Shown: positions 1 to 8,047, numbered from the stretch's first letter. The stretch is DNA of 25,248 bases from Promethearchaeota archaeon (GCA_016839655.1 JAEOTW010000348.1:1-25248), one strand, 5' to 3'. Numbers and translations are program-made. Notes: a model not told the origin generated them from the sequence alone.

Positions 1-784
1 CTATTCCTAAAGAATATATAATCCATGAAAAACGTTGTCTGTATAAAAAATCAGGAAATTTAATCAGAATTCCAATTATTATTAAGCAAATTCCTATTAA
101 TATTGCTGGAATTAAAATCCTTTTTTTTAAATCTACTTTTTTATTAATAGACCTGTTATTTAAATATGAATCGAACAGTATATCTCCAAAAACTGTTCCT
201 AATAGAAAAAAAGGAAAAAAAGTCAAAATTGGATCTTGATAAATATTGTTATATAACACATGATATAAAATACCAAAGATATTGAACTCACCTTGAAAAC
301 CCAACAAAAAGTTCAATATAGCTTGATTGGCAATGATTATAAAAAAACCAATACTAACTCTAACTATTTTTGAGGTATATAATAATGGCCAGACCATAAA
401 CATGGATACCGCTACTGTTAATAGAACAAACCAGGTCCAAATATAAGAAGGGTTATTTAAGACAATTGCAATTGGTATATTGTAAGAAATTGCAATTATA
501 AAAAGGAAAAGAGCACGGAAAAAGTATGAATTTTTTACTATTCTCATATTTATATCCTCTGAGGTTCTTGCTTTAATCTGTCTCCTCCTATAGGACATAG
601 AGATACTCACACCAGAAATAAATAAAAAGCCAGATGCACCTATTGAGTCTAATATCATTATTGTAGCATTATGCAATTCAGAAGAACTGCTTAGCAGCCA
701 CCAATCGATTAGATGGTTTAAAACCATCCAAGTCATACATAATCCACGAAAAATATCTATGCTTTTAATTCTTTGAAGTTCCAT
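1..784 (-). CDS. HGSNAT-type membrane acyltransferase, 3' end cut off by window
   Basis: Multi-pass membrane protein of the heparan-alpha-glucosaminide N-acetyltransferase catalytic-domain type (DUF1624-like). Members move acyl groups across a membrane onto a sugar; the substrate here is unknown. I translated it from the ATG at 784-782: it opens with the family signature RIKSIDIFRG (residues 5-14) followed by a conserved His (H24) in NHLIDWW. At least six hydrophobic helices follow. The reading frame is open for 261 codons to the window edge with no frameshift, and the last visible residues (YSLGI) align with YTIGL near the end of its neighbour, so only about 20-25 residues are missing. It is a paralogue of the gene at 1054-1920, same strand, and similar along its whole length. 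Family placement is fairly sure, the reaction is not. Confidence 0.8.
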   Translation of the reverse strand, partial: MELQRIKSIDIFRGLCMTWMVLNHLIDWWLLSSSSELHNATIMILDSIGASGFLFISGVSISMSYRRRQIKARTSEDINMRIVKNSYFFRALFLFIIAISYNIPIAIVLNNPSYIWTWFVLLTVAVSMFMVWPLLYTSKIVRVSIGFFIIIANQAILNFLLGFQGEFNIFGILYHVLYNNIYQDPILTFFPFFLLGTVFGDILFDSYLNNRSINKKVDLKKRILIPAILIGICLIIIGILIKFPDFLYRQRFSWIIYSLGI

Positions 785-812
785 TTTGATTGTAAGTTAT
801 TTTATGTAATTT

Positions 813-1094
813 TTATTCATATTTTTTATTTTTTCGAGCTAAGGATAAAGATAATTTACCAATTTGAACTTTCAAAGAAAATTTTCTCTCTAATTTTATA
901 TATATAAATCTTAGAAATATTCCATATAGTATAACGGTCACTATGATAAAAAACCAAATATTATATCTATTCAATAAATCGTAAAATAGAATGAAATTTA
1001 AATTTTGTAGCAGAAAGAGAGTTAGAGAATAATAAGAAAAATAGAATAGAAATCTATAACTTTTTTTTTGCTTTGAAGAATCCAAAGACCTCAC
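813..1094 (-). CDS. Possible small two-helix membrane protein (doubtful)
   Basis: An open frame of 93 codons beginning with GTG at 1094-1092, inside the last 41 bases of the upstream acyltransferase gene, and filling the space between the two paralogues. The predicted product has a basic N-terminus, two hydrophobic segments (about residues 15-38 and 47-66) and a Lys/Arg-rich C-terminal tail, as expected of a small membrane protein with both ends inside. I do not recognise a family. Against it: there is no ATG, no clear ribosome binding site, and AT-rich DNA easily encodes F/I/L/Y/N/K-rich hydrophobic frames. In its favour: stop codons are frequent in such DNA, so 93 open codons are somewhat unusual. 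It could also be a decayed remnant of duplication. Confidence 0.33.
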   Translation of the reverse strand: MRSLDSSKQKKSYRFLFYFSYYSLTLFLLQNLNFILFYDLLNRYNIWFFIIVTVILYGIFLRFIYIKLERKFSLKVQIGKLSLSLARKNKKYE

Positions 1095-1920
1095 ATGACA
1101 GCATAGCTATTATTACAATCAGGTCTAAACCAATTGTATAAATTAGCCACCAAAAGTTTGTTTTAATAGTGAGAATCCTTACAGAGAATAAATTTGGATA
1201 TAGAAACGGAATACTTAATGCAATTAATATCACCCCAATTATTAAAATTGGAAATGCTATTTTTGTTTTAAACACTTTTTTTCTCTCAGTTTCATCTTCT
1301 ATAAATGAAAAATCATAAATCACATCCCCTAACACAGTGCCTATTAGAAAGAAAGTAAAGAATGATAAAATGGGATTCTGATCTTTAGAATTATAAAAGA
1401 TATAAAAAAGAATCCCCGGTAAATTCCCTTGGGCTTCAAATGGTAATAAAGCATGAAATAAAAACTGGTTAATAACCCATATTAATAATCCAATAAAAAT
1501 TCTAGCTAATTTTGAGGTTTTTAACATTGGCCAAGCTAACAATAGGCACCCTGCTACTGTTAATATAATAAACCATTTCCAAATTATTGTTATATCAAAA
1601 AATTGGATTGCTACAATAAAATTGTAAATTAGAGCAAGCCCTAAAACTAATATTGCTCGAATATAATATTCTTTTCTAACGTTATTTATATTATATTCTT
1701 CCGAGATTTTAGTTTTTTCAATTCTATTTCTATAAGAAATCATAGTGCTCACACCAGAGATAAATACAAAACCCGCAGCACCCAACGCTGAAAATAGAGA
1801 AACGTATACATAGAACAACCAATTATCCATAGGTTGAGACCACCAGTCAATCATATGTCCTGCCATGATGTAAACCATGCCTAGTCCCCTAAAAATATCA
1901 ATACTTTTAATTCGTTTCAT
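1054..1920 (-). CDS. HGSNAT-type membrane acyltransferase (paralogue 2)
   Basis: Complete 288-residue multi-pass membrane protein of the heparan-alpha-glucosaminide N-acetyltransferase-like family. It starts with the signature RIKSIDIFRG (residues 3-12), then GHMIDWW, in which H22 corresponds to the family's conserved first-helix histidine. Around eight hydrophobic helices follow, with a charged loop around residues 70-85 (IEKTKISEEYN) and another around 208-217 (EDETERKKV). The C-terminus ends in a short basic stretch (KAKKKL), suggesting it faces the cytoplasm. Human HGSNAT is longer, with an extra N-terminal part; this length matches the prokaryotic single-domain form. The ATG start lies immediately before the signature, as in the neighbouring paralogue. 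Together the two genes look like a recent tandem duplication, probably for modification of surface or lipid-linked sugars (inference). Confidence 0.82.
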   Translation of the reverse strand: MKRIKSIDIFRGLGMVYIMAGHMIDWWSQPMDNWLFYVYVSLFSALGAAGFVFISGVSTMISYRNRIEKTKISEEYNINNVRKEYYIRAILVLGLALIYNFIVAIQFFDITIIWKWFIILTVAGCLLLAWPMLKTSKLARIFIGLLIWVINQFLFHALLPFEAQGNLPGILFYIFYNSKDQNPILSFFTFFLIGTVLGDVIYDFSFIEDETERKKVFKTKIAFPILIIGVILIALSIPFLYPNLFSVRILTIKTNFWWLIYTIGLDLIVIIAMLSCEVFGFFKAKKKL

Positions 1921-2000
1921 ATTAGTCTCGTTAAAATTTATTTTAATTTTTATTTTGTAAAATTAAGTAATAGTGGTATGGAGTAACATAGTATTAAATA

Positions 2001-2855
2001 TTAATTTATGATATTTCCGTAAAAATTTTCAGAGGAATGACTTAGAGAAATTTGATTATTTAATATTTTATCTATTAAGTCTTTTAAATTAAAAGAAGAA
2101 TCATCAAGTTCAGGAATAGTTCCTTTATTTTCCTTCTTAGAATTTAATTTCTGAATTTTAAACTGTTTAAGAATTTTAGAATAATTTGATTGATCAATTT
2201 CGACACCTTTTCTCAATGCCAAAATTAATGCAGAAACTTCATGTTTTGTCTTTATTCTCTTTTTTTTATCTTTTATTTTCGTTTTTGATGATTTAGATTC
2301 ATCAATCAAAAAAATTTTCATATCTTTTCTCTCACCGAAATGATCATAGATCTCATTTAATAGTTCAATTGTTAATGGTAAAACACCACTTCCAAATTTA
2401 AATTCTAATTTCATTGGAAGTGGATTTTTTTTTTGGAAACAATCTACCTTATCAATAATAAATTCAATGAATTCATTTTTATCAAAAATTGTATGAGAAA
2501 TCAAAAACAAATCATCTAAAAATATAACAATTCCGATTCGCTTTGTACCTGGATCTATTGAAAACAATAAGTTTGAATAATTTTCTTTAAATTTAATCTT
2601 ATTGGCTGCTAGTACTTTTAAAACATAATGTTGAAAATTTTCCTTATAGGAATAAGCTAAAAATTTTACCTTTTCATTAGATTTTTTAAAATTATGAATT
2701 TCATCTGATGTTGTAAGAATAACCGTAGGAATTTCTGGTATTTTATCGCTCACATTTAGAACATCAAATTTAATATTTAATCGAGTTAATTCTTTATTAA
2801 TTCTATAAAAAAAATTTAAATTCTCAGTTCTAAGGTATAAAATTTTATTGCTCAA
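2001..2855 (-). CDS. RuvC/YqgF-like RNase H-fold protein, putative nuclease
   Basis: A 284-residue protein with a central RNase H-like fold of the RuvC/YqgF class. The first strand carries SIDPGTKRIGI (D101, the usual first metal ligand). A second acidic position lies in KLEFKFGSG (E151), a third in IDESKSSKT (E186), and a helix HEVSALILALRKG (H205/E206) matches the last RuvC motif, where Asp or Glu precedes the A-x-x-x-A-x helix. So a complete catalytic acidic set is plausible. About 95 residues precede the fold and resemble nothing I know; a charged C-terminal tail follows. RuvC relatives cut branched DNA or act on RNA ends; the substrate here is unknown. The gene is divergent from a RadB-like ATPase with only 44 bases between starts, which supports a role in recombination. 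Archaea generally use Hjc/Hje resolvases, so this would be an additional enzyme. Confidence 0.65.
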   Translation of the reverse strand: MSNKILYLRTENLNFFYRINKELTRLNIKFDVLNVSDKIPEIPTVILTTSDEIHNFKKSNEKVKFLAYSYKENFQHYVLKVLAANKIKFKENYSNLLFSIDPGTKRIGIVIFLDDLFLISHTIFDKNEFIEFIIDKVDCFQKKNPLPMKLEFKFGSGVLPLTIELLNEIYDHFGERKDMKIFLIDESKSSKTKIKDKKKRIKTKHEVSALILALRKGVEIDQSNYSKILKQFKIQKLNSKKENKGTIPELDDSSFNLKDLIDKILNNQISLSHSSENFYGNIIN

Positions 2856-2899
2856 ATTATAATTATAAATATTAGATAAAATTAATAATTTTTAATTAC

Positions 2900-3589
2900 A
2901 TGAAATTTCCAACCTTAGAATTAAATAAATATTTTAGTTCTCAAGATACTTTACAAGGCATTTTTTCCGTGTTTGGGGATTTTGGTGTTGGAAAAACAAC
3001 TTTTGCTCTCCAAACAGCACTAAATTCTGCATGCCAAGGAAATTTAACTATATATGTTTACACCAAACCCAATTTCCCCTCAGAAAAAATCTTGTTGATT
3101 AATAAGCATTCTCCAGATATTTTTGATAATATTGTATTTATTCAGACTACGAGTTTTACAGAGTTAAGTAGCATTATTTTTAATTTTGAATTTTTAATTT
3201 TAAATTACTTAAATAAGCATAAAACTAAATTGGAAATGATCATAATTGATTCTATAACGAATCTCTACCGATTAGAATTAAATAAAGATAAAAAAGAGAA
3301 AAATTATAGTTTAAATTACAAGTTAAATCAGATGTTAGCTAATTTAACATACTTAAACCAGAGTTATGGAATTGAAATATTAGTAATAAATGAAATAAGT
3401 AGAAAAAGCCTTGATGATATTTTAATAGATGTAGAGACTGGCGGAAATGTTATGAAATATTGGGTAAACTTTAACTTAAAGATTAGTAAAACTAGTAAAT
3501 TAAATGAAAGAAAGTTTTCTTTTAATAAAATTTCTGAAAACTATACAATTGAATTCATTTCAAATTTGAGAGAAGAAGGGTTTGAATAA
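2900..3589 (+). CDS. radB: RadB-like RecA-family ATPase
   Basis: A 229-residue single-domain RecA/Rad51-family ATPase lacking the N-terminal helix-hairpin-helix domain of RadA, which is the hallmark and usual size of archaeal RadB. Walker A is GDFGVGKT (residues 26-33), Walker B is MIIID (113-117), and VETGGNVMKYW (about 187-197) corresponds to the GGN segment after loop L2. RadB proteins bind DNA and modulate RadA-mediated strand exchange; they hydrolyse ATP weakly. The gene is transcribed away from the RuvC-like gene across a 44-base spacer, so the two may share a promoter region. Family assignment is good; RadB versus a more general KaiC/RadA-like ATPase is less certain because the sequence is divergent. 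Confidence 0.72.
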   Translation: MKFPTLELNKYFSSQDTLQGIFSVFGDFGVGKTTFALQTALNSACQGNLTIYVYTKPNFPSEKILLINKHSPDIFDNIVFIQTTSFTELSSIIFNFEFLILNYLNKHKTKLEMIIIDSITNLYRLELNKDKKEKNYSLNYKLNQMLANLTYLNQSYGIEILVINEISRKSLDDILIDVETGGNVMKYWVNFNLKISKTSKLNERKFSFNKISENYTIEFISNLREEGFE

Positions 3590-3716
3590 TATAAAGAGTA
3601 GTTAATTTCAAGTAATCCTGACACTAATTTTATGAAATCTTTACAATACTTAAGACCCAATTACTAAAGATTTTGCAAAGTTTAATGTTTTTGATAAATT
3701 TATTTAATATCATATA

Positions 3717-4934
3717 ATGGAAGAAAAAGATCTAACCCTAATTAGAGAAAGCTCAACTGAATTTTACATCCACAATATCGATATAGACTCAGTCCCCTCA
3801 AAAACAATGAATGTTTTTTATAATAAAAGAATGGAGATTAATCGTGACATTACAAATTTAAGTATTAATGCTTATAACGAATTATTCAATCAAGATAAAC
3901 TAATTATAATAGATTCCATGGCAGCATCGGGAGTAGGTGCTATCAGAATTATAAAAGAGTGTACAGAAGTAAAAAAGATTTATATTAATGATATTAATCC
4001 CGAAGCAGTTAACCTAATTAAGAAGAATATAATAATTAACAAATTGGATAAAGAGAATAAACTATATTGTATAACAAACAAGGATGCAAATCTTTTATTT
4101 TCTGAAATTGCAAGTCAATCAAGTGAAAAACAGAAAAAGCCAAATGTTATCTCTATTGATCCATTTGGAACCCCAAATCTCTACATAGATTCGGCTTTTA
4201 AAACATTAAAAAAAGAAAATGGTTTGATGTGCATTACAGCTACGGACACAGCAGTTTTATTTGGAGTAAGACCAAATGCATGTATTAGAAAATATTTGTC
4301 TAAACCGCTTCATAATGAATATTGTAAGGAAATAGGCGGCCGAATTTTAATATCTTTCATTTCTCATATAGCAAATATAAATAAAATTGGAATTATTCCT
4401 CTTTTATCATTCTATTCAGGCCATTTTATTAGATTGGTCTGTTTAACATTTAAGAATAAGAAAAAAATTTCAGAATTTTTTAATAAATTTGGCTATATAA
4501 TACACTGTAATAAATGTAATTATCGATCTGTGTTTACAAATAACATCCTAGATATTTCCCAAAAATGTCCTATATGTGATAGTAGAGGAGATCTTGATTT
4601 TGCAGGGCCTTTATGGATAGGAAAATTACATGATGAAAATTTTTTAAAAAAAGTAATATCCTTAAATAATGATACAATATCTCCAAATAAAAAAAGAATT
4701 GATAAACTCTTAAACTACGCAGTGGAGGAAAATAATATGCCAATTTCTTATTATAATATTCATAATCTTTGTCAAGACTTAAAACTAAAATCTGTCCCAA
4801 AAATTCAGAACATATTGAATGAAATCAAAAATTTGGGATATAGAGCTTCAAAAACCCATTTTGATTTTTTGTCAATAAAAACTGATTTAGATCTCCTCAC
4901 AATAAAAAATATTTTGCGTAAATTACAAAATTAA
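3717..4934 (+). CDS. trm1: tRNA (guanine-26-N2)-dimethyltransferase Trm1
   Basis: S-adenosylmethionine-dependent enzyme that dimethylates G26 at the D-stem/anticodon-stem junction of tRNA. The 405-residue length fits archaeal Trm1. Visible motifs are the SAM-binding strand IIIDSMAASGVGAIR (about 63-77), acidic NDINPEA (91-97), the catalytic-loop motif DPFGTP (148-153), and TATDTAVLFG (174-183). A C-terminal zinc site is formed by C264, C267, C284 and C287 (HCNKC ... CPIC), and the final ~100 residues form the basic C-terminal domain seen in the archaeal enzyme. The ATG at 3717 sits shortly before the KTMNVFYN segment that starts the conserved part. It is followed 32 bases later by another RNA methyltransferase gene in the same direction, so the two probably share a transcript. 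Confidence 0.93.
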   Translation: MEEKDLTLIRESSTEFYIHNIDIDSVPSKTMNVFYNKRMEINRDITNLSINAYNELFNQDKLIIIDSMAASGVGAIRIIKECTEVKKIYINDINPEAVNLIKKNIIINKLDKENKLYCITNKDANLLFSEIASQSSEKQKKPNVISIDPFGTPNLYIDSAFKTLKKENGLMCITATDTAVLFGVRPNACIRKYLSKPLHNEYCKEIGGRILISFISHIANINKIGIIPLLSFYSGHFIRLVCLTFKNKKKISEFFNKFGYIIHCNKCNYRSVFTNNILDISQKCPICDSRGDLDFAGPLWIGKLHDENFLKKVISLNNDTISPNKKRIDKLLNYAVEENNMPISYYNIHNLCQDLKLKSVPKIQNILNEIKNLGYRASKTHFDFLSIKTDLDLLTIKNILRKLQN

Positions 4935-4966
4935 TTATATTAATAATATTAATTAACAACAGAGAT

Positions 4967-5584
4967 TTGCATAAACAAGAATCGTTTTACAAACAGGCAA
5001 AAAAAGAAGGTTATCGAGCAAGATCAGCATATAAATTATTTGAGATCCAAAAGAGGTTTAATATTTTCAAAAGAGCATTTTATATAATAGATTTAGGAAG
5101 TGCACCTGGTTCATGGTTACAAGTCGCTAAGAAATTTGCCGAAGAAAATTTATATAAATATAAAGACCAATTCTATCATAGAGATTACTACAAAATAATG
5201 GGTGTTGATATTCAAAATGTAGCTCCGATTGAAAATATTAATATTATTAAAGCAGATCTTACAAAACCAGAAATACAAGAGCATATAGATTCTTATTTTG
5301 ACAATAAATTAGATTTAATTATATCAGATGCATCTATAAAGAAGACAGGGAATAAATTCACAGATCATATTAAACAATTAGACTTGTGCAATATAGTATT
5401 GAATTTGGCAGAAAAAAATTTAAAATACAAGGGCAATTTGGTTATTAAAACCTTCCAAGGTTCTGATTTCGATAACTTCACAAGAAAAATGAAGAAAATT
5501 TTTAGATTTTTAAAATCATATAAACCAAAATCCTCAAAAAAGAAAAGTAATGAAATTTTTTTAGTAGGTATAAGCAAGATTTAA
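4967..5584 (+). CDS. rlmE: RlmE/FtsJ-type rRNA 2'-O-ribose methyltransferase
   Basis: A 205-residue FtsJ-fold methyltransferase that transfers a methyl group from SAM to a ribose 2'-OH, in this family usually a uridine in the A-loop of large-subunit rRNA. The catalytic K-D-K-E tetrad is visible: K23 in YRARSAYKL, D121 in IISDAS, K161 in NLVIKTFQG and E196 in SNEIFLVG. The SAM site is DLGSAPGSW (42-50). Residues DAS replace the more common DMAP/DGAP after the catalytic Asp, a mild variation. The start is TTG at 4967: there is no in-frame ATG upstream of the conserved FYKQAKKEGYRARSAYK block, which must be included. Its stop abuts the stop of the convergent gene within TTAATTAA. Confidence 0.9.
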   Translation: MHKQESFYKQAKKEGYRARSAYKLFEIQKRFNIFKRAFYIIDLGSAPGSWLQVAKKFAEENLYKYKDQFYHRDYYKIMGVDIQNVAPIENINIIKADLTKPEIQEHIDSYFDNKLDLIISDASIKKTGNKFTDHIKQLDLCNIVLNLAEKNLKYKGNLVIKTFQGSDFDNFTRKMKKIFRFLKSYKPKSSKKKSNEIFLVGISKI

Positions 5585-6196
5585 TTAAATATTTTGCAAA
5601 CGTGATTCAATTTCATCAAAATTGATATTATAGTCTTCTCCTTTTGATAATATTTCTATCCATTCAGTTAACCATGGACAATGTTGAGGATTAAATTGAT
5701 CTAGATTAGTATCGTTGCATTTATCTCGAAAGGGACAAATAAAACATGGCTGTTTTGAAAACATATTCCAAATAAAATCCTTTCTTTTTTTATTAATTTT
5801 TAGATCTTTGAATTTTGCTTCAATTTCCTCGAGTGCAAAGATATGTTTAGTCCATGAGGCATCAACTAATTCCCGTTTCATTTTAATTTTTGACTGTAAT
5901 ACTAAGAATTCTAGTATTTCTTCAAGATCATTGCGTTGTTTATTACTTAATTCAATTAGTCTATCAAATAATATATCTTTTTCTCGATTTATGATTGAAA
6001 GAACTACTTTTTCATCTTTTCTTAAGTTTCGGTTGAATTCCTTCTTTTTTTCTTCAATTCTTTCAATTCTTCTCTCAATATCTGACTTTTCTTCTAAAGA
6101 ACCCTCAACACGCTCTTTAATTTTACACTTATGCCGAGATAAATAAGCAAAACTTTTTCCACAATAAGGACATGTCTCTTTTTTCTTCTTTGCCAT
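5585..6196 (-). CDS. RPC34-like protein with N-terminal zinc finger and C-terminal Fe-S-type motif
   Basis: A 203-residue protein in four parts. Residues 9-24 form a C2HC zinc finger (C9, C12, H22, C24). Residues 25-58 are highly charged and helical. Residues about 60-120 look like a winged helix (LSIINREKDILFDRLIELSN, then DLEEILEFLVLQSKI). Residues 151-179 carry CX2CPX5CX12CXWLTEW (C151, C154, C160, C173). That last motif closely resembles the C-terminal Fe-S motif of eukaryotic RNA polymerase III subunit RPC34/RPC39, whose human version I recall as CGLCPVFDDC...C-x-x-TEW. RPC34-like proteins are known in several archaeal phyla, where they may act in transcription initiation beside TFE. The N-terminal finger is not part of the eukaryotic subunit as I know it. 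The RPC34 link is inference from the motif and winged helix; the zinc finger is seen directly. Confidence 0.65.
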   Translation of the reverse strand: MAKKKKETCPYCGKSFAYLSRHKCKIKERVEGSLEEKSDIERRIERIEEKKKEFNRNLRKDEKVVLSIINREKDILFDRLIELSNKQRNDLEEILEFLVLQSKIKMKRELVDASWTKHIFALEEIEAKFKDLKINKKRKDFIWNMFSKQPCFICPFRDKCNDTNLDQFNPQHCPWLTEWIEILSKGEDYNINFDEIESRLQNI

Positions 6197-6392
6197 ATTA
6201 TTTTTGAGATTAATGTGATTTTCTAATTAATTTATTATTAATTGTAATAATTAAAAGCACTATGATATAATCTTTATGAATATTTTAAAATTAATCTTTC
6301 GATTTTCTTCAATTTTCATACAAATTCTTAGTTTATCTTATATTGGTAAAATCATAGTTTATTTATATTGAAAATTTTAATAATAAATTATA

Positions 6393-7220
6393 ATGTCTAT
6401 TAGCAAAATATTGGATATCAATGATAGACAAATCAAAAAAAGAAGAGAAATTCTTAGTGATTTTAAAGTTATAGAGAAAAATAAATACGTTTTAAACACA
6501 GGTACGAAGAATTTTGATGGTATATTAGGAGGGGGTTTTTGCTCACGAATGAAATATTTAATCTTTGGAGCAAATAAAACCGGTAAAACTCAATTATGTC
6601 ATCAATTATGTGTTCAAGCGTATATTCAGTTCTCTAAAAGTTTTGAATATCATAAACAGAGAAAGCGAGAATTTATTTATTATTTTGATACAGAAAATAC
6701 TTTTCGTCCTGAACGGATTAAAGAATTAATCCTAAATAGTGAGATTGACTATAAGGATTTGCTTAGAAAAATCCTAGTATCAAAAATTATGAGTAATTCT
6801 GCGCTACTATTGTCATTAAAAGAACTTGAAAATTTTTTAGAAATGAATGATAGTAATATCCTAATTATTGACACAATAAATAACCATTATAATTCTGAAT
6901 TAGCTAATAAGGGAATTTCAGCAAATAAAACTAAAACGGCATTTATAAAAATATTAGATAAGATTAACCAGCTTACCAATGATTATAATTTGATCACGAT
7001 AACTACAGCTCAAGTAATCTCAAATTTAAGACGAGAATCTTCAATTCCAACACTACCTGGTGGGAATATAATATTGAATCAGTATTTTTCGGAATATTTA
7101 TATTTAGACTATAAAGAACATGATAAAAGATATATTCAATTAGCTAATTCGATTAGCTTACCTGAAAAACGATTACCCTATAAAATTACTTCTTTTGGAA
7201 TTCAAGATTGTAAATTATAA
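6393..7220 (+). CDS. RadA/Rad51-family paralogue without HhH domain
   Basis: A 275-residue RecA-family ATPase closer to RadA/Rad51 than the RadB-like gene upstream. Visible landmarks are LNTGTKNFDGILGGG (34-48), Walker A GANKTGKT (59-66) followed by QLCHQLC, DTENTFRPERI (89-99), and Walker B NILIIDT (155-161). The loop region IPTLPGGNIILN follows, and the C-terminal RLPYKITSFGIQD is typical of RadA. It is shorter than canonical RadA (about 320-350) because the N-terminal helix-hairpin-helix domain is replaced by about 30 residues of basic helix. It is therefore probably a recombination mediator paralogue rather than the main recombinase. The polymerisation FxxA motif is not obvious to me. Its last 19 bases overlap the end of the convergent mptE gene. 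Confidence 0.78.
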   Translation: MSISKILDINDRQIKKRREILSDFKVIEKNKYVLNTGTKNFDGILGGGFCSRMKYLIFGANKTGKTQLCHQLCVQAYIQFSKSFEYHKQRKREFIYYFDTENTFRPERIKELILNSEIDYKDLLRKILVSKIMSNSALLLSLKELENFLEMNDSNILIIDTINNHYNSELANKGISANKTKTAFIKILDKINQLTNDYNLITITTAQVISNLRRESSIPTLPGGNIILNQYFSEYLYLDYKEHDKRYIQLANSISLPEKRLPYKITSFGIQDCKL

Positions 7221-8047
7221 TTTGTAATACCCAAAAAATCATCTATTGAAAGGTTTGCAAAATCTTTAGATATATACTCAGAATTAACCAAATATATTTT
7301 ATTTTCTATTTTACTCTTTAACCATTTTATTAATGTTAATGCGTAAACGAGCTTTTTATTCTTTTCAGGACCTGCAATTCGGCTTTTTTCTATATTCAAC
7401 TTTGAATATTTACCAATTATGCTTCCAAAATCCATTCCAATGAGATATATCATATGAAATGAAGATAGTAAAGAATTTATAAAATAAAGTATTCGATCAC
7501 CATCGGTAAATCCTCCAGGATTTATTAAATTTTTGGTTGGTTCTACTTGGGTGGTTCCTATGAGATTCTTAAATATTTCTATTTCATTCTTGAAATATTT
7601 CAAGGCTTTAATATTATCTCCATGTGCGTGGACTATATTAAAGGTTGGAAAATGGAATTCATTTTTAGATATGCCATCTAAATCAGTAAATATAGCATCA
7701 ACCTTAATATTTTTTTCTCTTAATAGAACCGAAGCACCATCTGCAGTCAAATTTATAAAGTCATTGAAAAATTCTGATCCCCTTCTTTTCAAGATAATTT
7801 CAATAGTCGATTCTAAGGATGGGCCACAACCATAGATTATTATTGCACTTCTTGATGATATTTGAACTTTAAATAATTTTAAAATTTGCTCAAGGTTCCA
7901 ATCCTTTTTTTTTTCTAGTAAAGATGATAAATAATCCCGAGCTTCACAATCCTTTTGATAGCTAAATTTAAAGTCATTTATGATTTTGATATACCAATCC
8001 TTAAATTCATCATAGAAATCTAATTGTTCCTTTAATTTTAAATCCAT
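7202..8047 (-). CDS. mptE: 6-hydroxymethylpterin diphosphokinase MptE (DUF115)
   Basis: Archaeal-type 6-hydroxymethyl-7,8-dihydropterin pyrophosphokinase, which activates the pterin alcohol with ATP on the way to tetrahydromethanopterin or folate-type C1 carriers. The 281-residue sequence shows the DUF115 motif set in order: YGCGPSLE (72-79), TADGAS (101-106), FTDLDG (120-125), HAHGDN (140-145), GTTQ (164-167), NPGGFTDGDR (176-185) and GMDFG (204-208). The first ~65 residues are a helical N-terminal part seen in the family. No other pterin biosynthesis gene is in the window. The GcvH-like gene divergently placed upstream (8174) is also linked to C1 metabolism, which may or may not be coincidence. 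Confidence 0.88.
   Translation of the reverse strand: MDLKLKEQLDFYDEFKDWYIKIINDFKFSYQKDCEARDYLSSLLEKKKDWNLEQILKLFKVQISSRSAIIIYGCGPSLESTIEIILKRRGSEFFNDFINLTADGASVLLREKNIKVDAIFTDLDGISKNEFHFPTFNIVHAHGDNIKALKYFKNEIEIFKNLIGTTQVEPTKNLINPGGFTDGDRILYFINSLLSSFHMIYLIGMDFGSIIGKYSKLNIEKSRIAGPEKNKKLVYALTLIKWLKSKIENKIYLVNSEYISKDFANLSIDDFLGITNYNLQS

Noticed and set aside
3590..3716. A possible small RNA gene between the RadB-like gene and trm1.
   Set aside because: The 127 bases are AT-rich with no stable stem, no C/D boxes and no open frame of note.
5715..6146. A 143-codon plus-strand open frame opposite the RPC34-like gene.
   Set aside because: It is the mirror of a real gene with clear zinc and Fe-S motifs; its own translation is Ser/Phe/Leu-rich with no recognisable motif and no ribosome binding site.
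2001..7220. Possibility that the RuvC-like, RadB-like and RadA-like genes form a defence or CRISPR-related system.
   Set aside because: No repeats, no Cas or toxin-like genes, no mobile-element traces; intervening genes are ordinary tRNA/rRNA modification enzymes. Recombination housekeeping is the simpler reading.
7533..7835. A 100-codon plus-strand frame within the mptE region.
   Set aside because: mptE carries every family motif on the other strand, so this is a shadow.
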